A stretch of 64,000 nucleotides of DNA from Cyclina sinensis. Its lineage: Eukaryota > Mollusca > Bivalvia > Venerida > Veneridae. A program made the translations under genes and the position numbers. The stretch's first letter is position 1, and the number at the start of each line of letters is the position of its first letter. The stretch lies in assembly GCA_012932295.1 (NCBI GenBank), contig JAAONU010000001.1, positions 4,921,104 through 4,985,103 on the forward strand, in the 5' to 3' direction. This document shows positions 45,040-57,944 of the stretch, piece after piece. The notes under the pieces were generated by a model. It made no database searches and had not been told where the DNA came from. It saw only the letters and a list, made by a program, of their open reading frames with translations.

Positions 45040-46735
45040 CTCTGAAAGTCTGCAAGATTGTCTGAAACAGTCGCAGACCGGTAAAATCGACCTTGAAGGG
45101 TCCCTAAACACAAAAATGGTTTTTCCTGAATTGGCAACAAAACTCCTGAAAGTCTGCGAGAGTGTCAGTAACAGTCACAGACCGGTTAAATCGACCCTGG
45201 AGAGTCCCTAGAGATCAAAAATGGCATTTTCTTGATTGGCATCAAAATTCCTGAAAGTCTTTGAGGGTGTCAGAAACAGTCGCAGACCGGTTAAATCGAC
45301 CCTACACTTAAAGAATGACATTTTCTTAATTGGCACCAAAATTCCTGAAAGTCTGCGAGAGTGTGAAAACAGTCGCAAACCGATTAAATCGACTTTAAAG
45401 AGTCACTAGACATCAAAATGGCATTTTTCTTGATTGCCACCAAAATTCCTGAAAGTCTGCGATGGTTTCTGAAACAGTCGCAGACCGGTTAAATCGACCC
45501 TGGGGAGTCCCTAGACATAAAAAATAGCATTTTCTTGATTGGAACAAAAATTCCTGAACGTCTGCGAGAGTGTCAGAAACAGTCGTAGACCGGTAAAATC
45601 GAACCTGGAGAGTCACTAGACATCAAAAATGGTTTTTTTTATTGGCACCAAAATTCCTGATAGTCTGCGAGGGTGTCAGAAACAGTCGCAGACCGGTTAA
45701 ATCCACCCTGGAGATCCCCTAGACATTAAAAATGGCATTATTTCATTGGCACCAAAATTCCTGAAAGTCTGCGAGGGTTTCAGAAACAGTCGTAGACCGG
45801 TTAAATCTCAAATGCCATTTTCTTGATTGGCACCAAAATTCCTGAAAGTCTGCGAGTGTGTCAGAAACAGTCGCAGACAAATTTAATCGACCCTGGAGAG
45901 TCCTTAGACATAAAAGAGTCATTTTTTTTATTGGCACCAAAAATTCTGAAAGTCTGCGAGAGTGTCAGAAACACTCGCAGACCTGTTAAATCGACCCTGG
46001 TGAGTCACTAGACATCAAAGATGGCATTTGTTTTATTGGCACCAAAATTCCTGAAAGTCTGTGAGGGTGTCAGAAACAGTCGCAGACCGGTCAAATCCAC
46101 CCTGGTGAGTCACTAGACATCAAAAATGGCATTTGTTTGATTGGCACCGAAATTCCTGAAAGTCTGCGAGGGTGTCAGAAACACTCGCAGACCTGTTAAA
46201 TCGACCCTGGTGAGTCCTTAGACATAAAAAATGGCATTTTTAGATTGACACCTAAATTCCTGAAAGTCTGCGAGAGTGTCAGAAACAGTCGCAGACCGGT
46301 AAAATCCACCCTGGAGAGTCACTAAGCATCAAAAATGGCATTTTCTTGATTGGCACCAAAATTCCTGGAAGTCTGCGAGAGTGTCAGAAACAGTCCTAGA
46401 CCGGTTAGATCCACCCTGGAGGGTCCGTAGACATCAAAACTGGCATTTTCTCAATTGGCACCAAAATTCCTGAAAGTCTGCGAAAGTGTCAGAAACAGTC
46501 GCAGACCTTTTAAATCGACCCTTGAGAGTCCCTAGACATCAAAAATGGCATTTTCTTGATTGGCACTAAAATTCCTGAAACTCTGTGAGAGTGTTAAAAA
46601 CAGTCGCAGACCGGTTAAATCGAACCGCTGTGGTCTTTAGACATTTTACATGACATTTTCACGATTGGCACCAAAGTTCCTGAAAGTCTGCGGGAGTGTC
46701 AGAAACAGTGGCAGATCTATGCAATGGACTCGGTT
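45040..46735. repeat. FB2 core: 105-bp tandem array, ~16 copies
   Basis: Unit CCTGAAAGTCTGCGAGAGTG, TCAGAAACAGTCGCAGACCG, GTTAAATCGACCCTGGAGAG, TCCCTAGACATCAAAAATGG, CATTTTCTTGATTGGCACCA, AAATT. Flanked on both sides by short CAG/CTG-like stretches (GCAGTAGCAGTAAGAACAGT left; GTGCTACTGCTCTTACTGCT right) that are also inverted copies of each other. Confidence 0.92.
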
Positions 46736-46859
46736 GGGTCTGAACATGTTAAAATATGTCTTAATTTGATTTAGACTTTCCAGACTCTTCTGACTTCCCT
46801 AGTGCTACTGCTCTTACTGCTACTGCTAATTCTATATTGTATTTTAAATGTTGACCTAA

Positions 46860-47950
46860 TATCAATTGCACAGGTCTACATTCGTTGAACGTCGAATGCA
46901 TAGCTCTACATTCAGGAACATGTACATTGTATCTTGAATGTAAAGTTGAATGCTGATTGCACAGCTCTACATTCGTTGAATGCAGAGCTGAACTTAGATT
47001 GCATAGCTCTACATTCAGGGATTATTTATTTTGAATGTAGAGCTGAATATCGATTGCACAGCTCTACATTCGTTGAAAGCAGAGCTGAAAGTCGAATGCA
47101 TTGCTCTACATTCAGAAATAATCTATTTTGAATGTAGAGCTGAATATCGATTGCACAGCTCTACATTCGTTGAATGTAGAGCTGAACGTCGAATACATAG
47201 TTGTACATTCTGGAATATTGTATTTCGAATGTAGAGCTGAATGTCGATTGCACATCTCTACATTCGTTGAATGCAGACTTAAACGTCGATTGCATAGCTC
47301 TGCATTCCTCTGCATTCGGGGAATGCAGAGCTGGACGTCGAATGCATAGCTCTTCATTCAGGAATAATTTATTTTGAATGTAGAGCTGAATATCGATTGC
47401 ACAGCTCTACATTCGTTGAATACAGACCTAAACGCCGATTGCATAGCTCTACATTTTGGGAATGCAGAGCTGAACGTCGAATGCATAGCTGTACATTCTG
47501 GAATATTGTATTTCGAATGTAGAGCTGAATGTCGATTGCACAGCTCTACATTCGTTGAATACAGACCTAAACGCCGATTGCATAGCTCTACATTCTGGGA
47601 ATGCAGAGCTGAACGTCGAATGCATAGCTCTGCATTCAGGAATATTGTATTTCGAATGTAGAGCTGAATGTCGATTGCACAGCTCTACATTCGTTGAATA
47701 CAGACCTAAACGCCGATTGCATAGCTCTACATTCGGTGAATGCAGAGCTGAACGTCGATTGCATAGCTCTGCATTCCTCTGCATTCGGGGAGTGCAGAGC
47801 TGAACGTCGAATGCATAGCTCTACATTCAGGAATATTGTATTTCGAATGTAGAGCCGAATGTCGATTTCACAGCTTTACATTCGTTGAATGCGGAGCTGA
47901 ACGTAGATTACACAGCTGTGTATTAGCATATCTGCTAATGCATAGCCGAA
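46860..47950. repeat. FB2 right arm: inverted copy of the left-arm satellite
   Basis: The same palindromic units in opposite order: GAATGTAGAGCTGAATATCG, ATTGCACAGCTCTACATTCG, with spacer GGAATATTGTATTTC. Some units contain an extra CTCTGCATTC. Frames of 60-110 codons on both strands are repeat artefacts. Confidence 0.9.
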
Positions 47951-48020
47951 TGTTGATTGCATAGCTGTACATTGAATGTCGAACGTCGATTGCCGATCTC
48001 TTAGCCAACTTCACTCTAAT

Positions 48021-48029
48021 TTGTAGGCT
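48021..48029. repeat. Target-site duplication, right copy (TTGTAGGCT)
   Basis: Second copy of the nine-base duplication flanking FB2. Confidence 0.92.
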
Positions 48030-50540
48030 GAGACATCATTTAGGTTGAAATGAAAAATGAACAATGGGTTACTTTTTCTCTAGTTTAGAGAACGTCTGCC
48101 AGAGTGGTTTCAGATCCTATCTTCACCTAGGTGTATCAAATCATTCACATTTAAACAGACCATCAAAAGGAGATAAAACACAAACAGTAATGAATCATGG
48201 TACATGTATATAGCTGCTTCCTTTTCTGCCACATATCGCAATTACACGTTTTACATTTTCTGCATTCATAACATTACGGGAGCTAGAGCGTGTATATACC
48301 TGATTACCTGATGTTAATCAATGTCAATAGTCAGGAGAAACCGCTAAGTAAGATCGAAATCCTTAAAGATAAAAAAGGTAACCGCACTAAACATTTCTAA
48401 GGTTATCATAGATTATCTCCCCTTATCTATGTCATCGACTTTGTATTTCCCACCAACAGCGCGCATTTGTCTGCCGGTTTGATCAGCCACACAAGGATTT
48501 TTTTATCCTGACCTCGAAATAGAAAGCGATTTTTTTACTTTCAGATTAATGACTTTATAAATGAATCAATGGCGTCTATGTTTGTAGAGTTGCTTTCCCT
48601 CATGTTTACCGTAATTTGAATACAAGTGTCATGTTTCTGTCTGTAACAGACAGAAGAGTGCATATGCACTAAAAATATTGTAAAACCTCAGTGACTGAAT
48701 GTTAACGTCTACGGGAATCTGTTCTATCAAGGTCAGTGCTAGTTCAAACAGTTATACATTTCAAGGGCAGATTTATTTTGAAATTACCTTTTGACAACTC
48801 GTATATTTCAGATTGCTTGAGCGAATAACTCATCTACAAATTAGACTTTGCAATCTACTTTTCAGATTATTTCTCTAAGGAATGTTCATATACATATCTT
48901 TTACTTTTGATGTTTCAAAATTTTGGCACCTTCAAATGCATCGCAATAAAACCTTCCTAACCGGAGCTATACACAACACAATAATTTCAAAGCACTGTTC
49001 TGCACAAGCTTCACAGTTATCTGATATGAGGAAATTACTTTCCAGATTTTGAAGATCATATCTTCAAGTTCGTGAATTTGAAAACAGTTTTGAAATTGTT
49101 CCAGAATCTATATATAGAGTTCACTATCTCTACAGAAACAGGATACGATGCCGAGGTGGTATATTGGTTTCGTATTTGTATATTAACTGTTATAACTTTT
49201 AACCGACAGGAAACATATAAAGAGGAAACATTTATAGACACAAAGCTTTCCTCAGTTGCTTACCTTGAACTGTTGGCTTAGTGCATTCACAGAAATCACC
49301 ATTTCGTAAACCAGGAACCTTTTAAGTGGTTTCGACCACTTATTATACCATTTATTATACCATCTATTATGAACTAAACTAGTCTTTTACGTCAGGGCTA
49401 AGGTATTTTCGAAAATGGACCAAACCATTTTATTCCTTTTATTTTGTCTTGTCCTGAATTAGTCTGATATTTCCTCTCTTTTTTTTCTTCAAATGAGAAG
49501 TGTTCCTTTGTATCGCAGTCAGAGGCATGAACTTTTATAATCTCTGTATAAAGATAAGGTATGCCTGATAGGTTTGACTGATGTAGATGATATGTCTGCA
49601 ATATTCTAGTGTAACGTCGGCATATCTTACTGCTTCACGTATGAACGACAGACGTGTGCTTCAGTTTGCCGTCTGCTTTAAATGCCTCTTTGCTCTACAG
49701 TATAGAATGTCAGGCGGGCTTTTGTAAGTCTGCGTTCCGCTCATGTTGTCGGCTTGCGTTAATCTACAAATAACCAGGATTATACTTACTCAAACTTTAG
49801 ACGTCTGCTTGGTCTGTTAAACAAAGCTGGACTGGATAATGTCCTTTTCGAGGAGTGAATGAAAAGAGTTCTACGTGTTATAGAATAAAGAAACAGATAA
49901 CAGTGTTTCGTATTCAGCCCTCGCTTTGATCCCATTAAACTTTGATCTCAGAAAATTTTCAGGTTTCAGTTTCTTTGCGAAGAAGCTACATGAGACGTTA
50001 TTTTAGTCATAGTGCCGGAATCGAACATATGTCCAGTCTTATGCCGAATAAGCTTCCGGCAGTGTGATCATGTGACTGCATTGTAACTTCATGTAGATGG
50101 TTAAATAAATGTATACATTTTGTTGTGTGAATCATATAGAATAAATGTTAATTGACAGCTGTTACGACTTAATTACAAGCATTCTTGTAGTACAATGTGA
50201 TATCATACATTATTGACTGTTTTTATCTACCTCCGCGAGTCATTTCTAATCTTATATCAATATGCATTCACTATTGAAATACACTATTCACATATCTTTG
50301 ATGGCTAGATTTAACTCTAAGGCACTTTTTGACAAACGTTTACATAACTAAAAGAAGGATTGTGTATTTAAAGAATAAGTTTTACCTTTTTCGCATATTT
50401 AAAGCACATGCGCCCGATGAATGAATGAATGAATGAATGAATGAATGCAGAAGTAAAATATCCAAAGAAGGAAGAAAGAAAAATGAAGAAATAATAATTG
50501 AATGACAAAAGAAAGAAAGAAGAAAGGAAAAGAAATGGAT

Positions 50541-50592
<52 letters not shown>

Positions 50593-51435
50593 AAAACAAA
50601 CAAAAATTTAGATAGTAATTACATTCTTTTATAGCCTATTTTACTGATAAGACTTTACAAGTGTGCATACTTTTTGCATTGGTCATTTTAATATCAATAT
50701 TAGATAACAACATTGTTTCATCCCATCTCTCCAGTCATAAACGTTACATATTTCAAGATAAAAATTACTCGTTGTATGTAAAACTATTTCAGTAAGATAA
50801 AAGGGGTTACATTTTTGCATCTGTTGACCTCGGTTCGATGTAACTCTACCCCACCCCATCTCGCGTGCACCCACTTGGCACACAATGACCAAAACATAAA
50901 CAACCTTAAAATCCGCCTTGTAACGACGATAAATAAAAACACATCTCAGTATCGACAAACAATGCTTCCATTTTCCTATTTATTTCAATTTAGTGAAATA
51001 TATTGCATGTACAAATCAAATCGGGAATGTCTCACTTACACTGTAATTTATAAACGTGAATTCTATATCAGCTACATACATACACGAGTCATTGTTCGAT
51101 CCGTTTGTCAGACTTAGTCATTATACTCTGATTAATAAAAGAAACTTTTCGCGAAATAGAAATAAAAATTTCATTAAAATTAGATAAGGTTAGAAATTTG
51201 TGGGTTATGAATAATGGAGAGTAGGCTGGACGTTCAGATGGTAGGAAAGTTTGTCATTTCTTTCAGAAATTGTCCTATATTAACGTTTAGTGTTAAGGCT
51301 ATGATGGAATACACGCTATAATTGTGAATAAGTGACAGCTTGCAGGATTAATGTTTTTTACGTTTGTATAACTTCCATAATTTTTATAAGCATGTATGGG
51401 AACCATATGGGATACACATGTATCATAATTGTACA
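48030..51435. other. Zasp-like intron 1, middle
   Basis: No exon supported. Contains (AATG)n at 50416-50446 and (GAAA)n at 50500-50595. Otherwise ordinary AT-rich intron. Confidence 0.5.
50412..50600. repeat. AATG and GAAA microsatellites
   Basis: GAATGAATGAATGAATGAAT followed after ~60 bp by an interrupted then pure (AAAG)n run of about 14 units. Confidence 0.9.
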
Positions 51436-51439
51436 ATAA

Positions 51440-52440
51440 ATATAGTTCTGAGTGGCTACTTTTAGTATTGTAGATAGTTCTGAGTGACTCTCTTCAGTAT
51501 TGTATAGAGTTCTGAGTGACTAACTTCAGTAATGTATATAGTTCTGGGTGGCTACCTGTAATATTGTATAAAGTTCTGAGTGACTACTTTTAGTATTGTT
51601 TATAGTTCGGAGTGGCTTACTTTAGTAGTGTACATGTATATAGTTCTGAGTGGCTACTTTCAGTATTGTATATGGTTCTGTGTGGCTACCTTCAGTATTA
51701 TATATTGTTGTTCTAAATGGCTACCTTTGGTATTGTATTTAGTTGTGAGTGGCTAGCTTTAGTTTTGTATATAGTTCTAAGTGGCTACCTTCTGTGTTGT
51801 ATATCATTCTAAGTGGCTACCTTCAGTATTGTATAAAGTTCTTTGTGACTACCTCCAGTATTGTATATAGTTCTGAGTGGCTACCTTCAGTATTGAATAT
51901 CGTTCTAAGTGGCTACCTTTGGTATTGTATTTAGTTGTGAGTGGCTACCTTCATTATTGTATATAGTTCTAAGTGGCTACCTTCTGTATTGTATATAGTT
52001 ATAAATGGCTACCTTTGGTAATGTATTTAGTTCTGAATGGCTAGCTTTAGTTTTGTATATTATTCAAAGTGGCTACCTTCAGTATTGTATATCATTTTAA
52101 GTGGCCACCTTCTGTATTGTATATAGTTCTGAGTGGCTACCTTCAGTATTGTATATCGTTCCAAGTGGCTACCTTCAGTATTGTATATAGTTTTAAGTGA
52201 CTTCCTTCAGTATTGTATATAGTTCTGAATGGCTACCTTCAATATTGTATATAGTTCTTTATGGCTACCTTCAGAATTGTACATAGTTCTAAGTAGCTAC
52301 CTTCAGTTTTTTATATAGCTCTTAGTCGCTTCCTTTAGTATTGCGTATAGTTCTTAGTTTGTACTTTCAGTAATGTATATAGTTCTGAGTGGCTACCTTC
52401 AGTATTGTTTATAGTTCTGAGTGGCTGCCTTATAGTTCGT
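51440..52440. repeat. Minisatellite, 32-bp unit, about 31 copies
   Basis: Unit AGTTCTGAGTGGCTACCTTC + AGTATTGTATAT. Divergence between units is 5-20%. The array ends 300 bp upstream of the second PDZ exon. Confidence 0.92.
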
Positions 52441-52742
52441 AGTAACTATGGTTTGATTCGAAAAATATAAGCTGAATTATTAGCGCAATTATTGTTTAAT
52501 ATTATTATATCTTATAAGAATCTCTTACTTAGCAGTATATAATTTGTAAGAACAGTTTTAGTCACCCTTGTTTTTCAGGTGGTCTCCGTTTCATCATGTA
52601 CACATTATTTTATCTAGGCTCCGTTTATCTAGGCTCCGTCTAAAACTAGGAAATGACTTATTGAAGTCACCCAAACACCAAAAAAAAAGAAGAAGAAAGA
52701 AAAAAACTTAACAGAAACCTACGTATTTGTTTATTTTTGCAG

Positions 52743-52891
52743 GTAACCCCTGGGAGTGTTGCAGCCAATGGTCTATGTCCAGGTGACGTCATTCTAAAAA
52801 TAGGCAACGTAAATGCTACCAATATAACTCACAACGAGGCTCAAGATGTCATCACAGGAGCTAGTAACATTTTGCAGCTAACAATTAAAAA
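52743..52891 (+). CDS. Zasp: Zasp-like exon 2: rest of PDZ domain
   Basis: Acceptor TTTATTTTTGCAG; begins VTPGSVAANG, LCPGDVILKIGNVNA, then HNEAQDVITGAS and LQLTIKK, completing the PDZ fold at about residue 83. The PGSxA, GDxIxxI and HxxAQ motifs are those of PDZ-LIM proteins; the His of the alpha-B helix marks a class I PDZ. Leaves in phase 2 at AA|GTAAGA. Intron 1 before it is 16 kb, a long first intron that holds the giant foldback element. Confidence 0.9.
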
Positions 52892-54622
52892 GTAAGACTT
52901 AAAGCTGATATCTTTCATTTGCAAAAATACCAAAGTTGTATCTGCATGCACTAGCAGAGGTCCATTGTCGGCTTTGAGCTGTGTTGAATATTTCCAGTTA
53001 GGTAATGTTTTAGTCGTCAAATTTTGAATTCCTCAAAACAAAACTGTATCAAGTACGATTGCAAATCATGTTCAAGAACAACTTTAATCATTTTTACTGT
53101 CAGAAAAGACAAGAGTTCTACAAGATGTTTGCTCATTATCTGTTTTAAGATGTCTGTATATGAACTGGCAAGCATTTTTGCCTGAATGTTTAACACCTAT
53201 ACTCTGGCAAAGCACTTTACAAGGAGCACTGAGCCAATGAAACATGTAAAGCTGCCAACATAGTATTGTCAGAACCAAACACTTTAACATTCATTGTCCA
53301 GATTGTTTTCAATGTATACGTTCCTGTAGATGTCAAAGGTAACGTTGTATTCTGATGTCTTCAGTTTCTGCTAAGTCTCATTTAACAGCATTTACTCTAT
53401 TATTTTCAATCAATGTACGAATCTTTTCTGACTTAAGAGTGAAAATCGTCTTTATATATATATATATATCAGTGGTAAAAGAGCTTTATCGCTTATTACG
53501 TGGTCTTTTTTTCCAATTCTGAAATGTGTTAACACTTAGTGAGACGAAACAGTAGTGTGATACTGTCAGTTGGTAAGTTAAATGTAAATGCAAACTTGGA
53601 AGAAACCATTCTTTAAACAAAATCTGCCTTAATATCAGTTAATACATTTCTTGTTTTCACACTGAGCCAGTATGGTTCCTTCCCAAGTCAGATAAAATAA
53701 ATCCAAGTACAAATAGATTACATATATCGTAGATTATATGCACTGCATACACGCTTAAGCTACTCATATTAAGCTTTTAGGATTTTTTCAGTATCTCATT
53801 AACGTTACGCACCTGAAAAAATAAATACAAAATCTAGGTAGTGGGGGAAGTCATTACATGACAGATGACAGGGGAGGACAGAGATAGAACTTAATACTCC
53901 CCTCTCAGTGTTCAATTTACATATATAACTCCAGTGTCCCTGTCTGACAAGATCACTTTTTATTGTATATTTAGAAACAGATACCAACATTTTTCTCTTA
54001 CAAAAAAAACTTGACATTTTGAATTTGGGTGGTTAAAGTTTTGAGAGCAATTTTTGTAGCACATTTAAGTATTCAAATTATTCAGGATAATGTGCGGAAA
54101 CACACAGTAGTTTAGAATATTTCGTGAAATACAACATTTAAGGAAAGTAAATAAAGCAATCATGGATTTCGAGGAGATTTTCGACTTTATAAATTATTTG
54201 GAAAAACATATTGCAACATTTGAAGTTTACAGGTACATAAAAGTTTAATTTCGACCAAAACGCATATATAATGACACAAATACTGATTTTTTGTAAGATT
54301 ATGCTAGAAAAATTATATAAAATCAAAAACTTTAAATAGATATAATATTATATAGTTGAGATTCAAAATGGGAATTCATTAGTTTCTATAAACTATATAA
54401 GGCCTAAAATTAAGCAGTAAATTACTTTAGTTCAAAGAGTTATTCGTGACAGTCAGTTTTACATTAATTTGCTGTTAGAATGCAAATTGTGAAATATTGT
54501 TATCCGCATATGTAAAACAGAATATATATGACAATGTTACATTGTATTAACTTTACCATTTCAAAGGAATATGTAATCTAGCTTTATGTTTTATTTCTCG
54601 TTTATTTCGTGTTCTGTTTCAG
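52892..54622. other. Zasp-like intron 2
   Basis: 1.73 kb, AT-rich, with a (TA)n stretch at 53455-53470. No alternative exon was recognised. Confidence 0.6.
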
Positions 54623-56195
54623 GAGTGGTATGGTCAGTGCCCCAATCTCACCGACATCATCAATTCCTCAGTACTCTAGTCCTCAACAGCACCAGTACCC
54701 ACAAGAACAGTACGAAAAATACCCTTCATTTCCGGATTATAGAGTCGGAAGCGCTTATAAGGATTATAGTAATGTGAATAATTCAGACGGATATAATTAC
54801 GCGCCAGGAAGTAGTTCCAGTGATCCATACAATATGCGTCAGTTTGAACAAACTCCACCAATCAGTGGTTATAGTACGTTACCTGTTCGAGGTGGAAGTA
54901 GGCAAAATAGTGAAAGTTTCAGGCCTGTTCAGCCACAAAATCAAAACAAATACCCGTATAAATCTACAACGGGTATTCAGTTGCATATAAATCCGCAGAC
55001 ACAAAGTGCACCACGTGATGATTATCAACGATCGTACAATGACAGTCCTAACTATAGTCAGAGTCAACCTATGTCACCAGTGCAATATATGAATGGAGAT
55101 TCTCACTACAAGAGGCAGACCTCGATAGGTTCAGACAGACCTAATACTAACAATGGTTATCAGCCAAGTTATTTCAAAAAGCCTACCCCATTTTCTCCGT
55201 CATATAACGATCAGGGTGGTACTTCAACTTCACCACCACAGTTGCAGCGCCAAACGAGCCATGGCAGCGTCCACAGTTCAACAATATCCCCAGGATTTCA
55301 GCCAGGGACATACTTACCAAGCTCAGACGATGCGCCTCCTCCTCCGCCACCACCGACAAACTATCAACCGGAGCAGTACCGGCGACCAGTCTATGACCAA
55401 GACGTCGGGAGGTCTCCATATCAAAGACAGCCTTCTCAGCCTAGTAGCTATGGTTCGAGTCCGTATGATCAAAGACAGAATGACTACAATCAGTATCAGC
55501 CACAACCTTCACAACAATATGAACGTCAGGGGTCAAGGCCGTTTGAACATGACTCGACCCCACCCCATTACCAGAGGCAGCCTAGTAACCCTCAGTACTA
55601 TGGGGAGAGAAATGAACCTCCGTTTCAGAGACAAACATCATACGGATCCCAACAACAACAACAACAACCAGTTTCCCAAGGCTATGGTTCGCCGTATACG
55701 CCAACACAATCATATGGTGGACAACCACAACAACAACCGTACCAAAGACAGTCATCACGTGACCAACAACAGCAACCATACGGTAGACAGAGCTCACGTG
55801 ATCAACAATATGAACCGCCCACTTATAACCCTGTATCACCACCGGGAAATACGATTAACAGTTTCGATGATATTCTATCTCCTTTCGAAAACTTTCAAAA
55901 CTCGAACTACTGTGACAAACTGTTTGCACGTGACAATCGTGGTGACGTGGATAGCGGTGTAGATTTGAATTCGGATACTCCACGTTCGATATCGTCTAAT
56001 TTTTCAAGTTACAGCCCACCACAGCCATACCAAGGAGGTTATAACGACAGAGGGGAGGTACAACAACCACAGACACTCCTCCGTCCTGCTCCTCCAGCCC
56101 CACCCCCTCCTTCCGTGACTCCACCTCCTCCTCCACCACCACCACCTCCCAGTGATTGGGCGCCAACTCCTAAAAGACAAATACCGTCATTACAG
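54623..56195 (+). CDS. Zasp: Zasp-like exon 3: large disordered Gln/Pro/Ser/Tyr-rich exon
   Basis: A single 1,573-bp exon from acceptor TGTTCTGTTTCAG to donor TACAG|GTAAAT, encoding residues 84-607 in one open frame. Composition is dominated by Gln, Pro, Ser, Tyr, Asn and Gly, so it should be intrinsically disordered. It contains nine R-Q-x-S motifs (near residues 176, 247, 292, 351, 384, 401, 419, 458, 471), many preceded by Tyr or Phe. It also has a short acidic/aromatic patch (SFDDILSPFENF, about residues 495-507) and two proline runs (321-327 and 571-592) of the kind bound by profilin or EVH1 domains. Glu/Gln codon runs (CAACAACAA) are length-unstable. Vertebrate LDB3 and insect Zasp also carry long variable linkers here; I recognise no further domain. 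Overlapping frames are shadows. Confidence 0.85.
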
Positions 56196-57940
56196 GTAAA
56201 TTCTAACGCATCTATAAATTATATTCATATCTTAAAATGTATTTTTGCTGAAGGATATACTCTTACACTAGCTTACAAATTCTTTATTTCAATCTTGAAA
56301 CGAACAAACACTAACTGGTTTTCAATTGTTAACACTCTTCTCTACTATCTTGCTATTGATTCACGCTAATTAAAACATATTTATCAATTTAAGTAGGTAG
56401 GACGCATATTAAGTCATATATATAAGTGGTATATTTATCCTGCAAAACTTGTGTTCCTTTATGTACGAGCTACAGACACCCCGAAAAATCATTCGATGGT
56501 TATCTATATCAGTTTAAGTCACTTGCTGATTGTTTAATACGTTAGACGCAGTGATGCATGTAACATATTAAACTCATACTTCTAGTGCTAAATTGTATCG
56601 CTGTGAATGTTTTTTAATTGCACTTAATTTGTTATAAGATATTATTTCTTAGGTCAAAGGGAAACAACTCTCAATTAAAATAAGCAACCTATGAAAGGAT
56701 AGTAACGGTCTTTAAGCTTACTCCACATACTGCCTGCTTTATGATTTTAGAATCCCTGTATCTTACGTTTTGTTTTTATGAATTATTTCATCTCCCTTAT
56801 TTTTAATTTCATCAAAGTTACTTACAATCCTTGTTTTCTCAAAGTCACAAAACTTACTGGCTGCCAGATGACATATGCAATCTCGATTATTGTTAGGTAG
56901 GCAATTAAGCCGACAGAAGTGCATGACAAAAACTTTGATTAATACAGACGTTCAGTTACAGACAGTTATCCTGGCAACAAATCTTACAAATACATAAGAT
57001 TTCTGTAAGACTAGGATTTACTGCGTTCATTCAGACATTACATACATGTAGGATTTAAAATTTTAGTTTGAATATTTAGGGAAAACTTCTCGAGAAAATG
57101 CAGGTGAGTCATTTAATTAAAAAACCTATTCTTTTATCGAGAACTTGGTCATTCTGATACGATTTTATAAACAGTAGATGTTATGATACATACAATGTTA
57201 AATAGTTATAGTATTATAATGACCTTAAGTTATCTGTTAAGAGAAACGTTTAATTGTAACAAGGATTTTCTATGACTGCAGATCTTACAGTTACATCTAG
57301 GTTGACGATTCATTGATTTTGAGAGATGTGTTATAGATCATAATTGATGATAAATACAATCAAAACATTCTAATTACTGCTTTAACTAGAGTAAGTAAAT
57401 CGTCCCCATATAAATGGACATTGCAGATTTGTTTTTCTTTTATCTAAATGAATAATGACGGGTCTTGTCAAGATGCCTTTAAAAGGATTCAGTTTAAGAT
57501 CAGTTAAAGCTAGAGGGACATCCTAAATCATGGCAACTCCAAAAGCTCAAGGAAGGTTGTCAGGATTTGGACCCTGGCACAGCTGGTGTCGGATGTTTGA
57601 GTATCAGTCATGTACTGTGACAAGAAATATCTTTGAACTATTACTTGTTCGGATTGTTAATATAACATGCTTCAGTGTGCACAGTCATTCCTAATATGTA
57701 GAAATATAAGACTCCCCTTACTGTAGAGCATTTTAAAAATCACATTTCTGGGTTCATATATTTTACTCTTTTTATTTTAAACAGTATAATCTTGAATCGA
57801 AGCCAGACTGCTACTGCATTACCAAGTATTTAACACATTACTTACCTTTGCCAGAAATTACAAAACCTCTAGTTATTTTCTTTTAAGAAGCACAGGGAAT
57901 TTCTCAAACAAGATGACATCAGGGAGTTCCTCAAACATAT
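56196..57940. other. Zasp-like intron 3, first part
   Basis: No exon or repeat recognised; reading continues open for 58 codons past the donor but with intronic composition. Confidence 0.5.
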
Positions 57941-57944
57941 CCTT

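Larger units (their letters stand above)
43657..48020. mobile_element. Giant foldback element FB2 in Zasp-like intron 1
   Basis: 4,364 bp. Both ends read inward ATTAGMGTGAAGTTGGCTAA and stay nearly identical for more than 100 bp, then pass into long inverted arms built of satellite units (left 43.75-44.93 kb, right 46.86-47.95 kb). The middle is a 105-bp tandem array. Flanked by a perfect 9-bp duplication. No protein-coding sequence of transposase type is visible; it would be mobilised in trans, if at all. It is the same architecture as the element at 28478 and shares its terminal GTGAAGTT core. By duplication length and foldback form it may be Mutator-like or FB-like. Confidence 0.9.

Noticed and set aside
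43663..47803. Cys/His-containing repeat frames in the FB2 arms that look superficially like zinc fingers
   Set aside because: Open on both strands because of the palindromic satellite; no real finger spacing.
55153..55962. A 269-codon frame overlapping Zasp-like exon 3
   Set aside because: Out-of-frame shadow of the real exon, which has matching splice phases on both sides.
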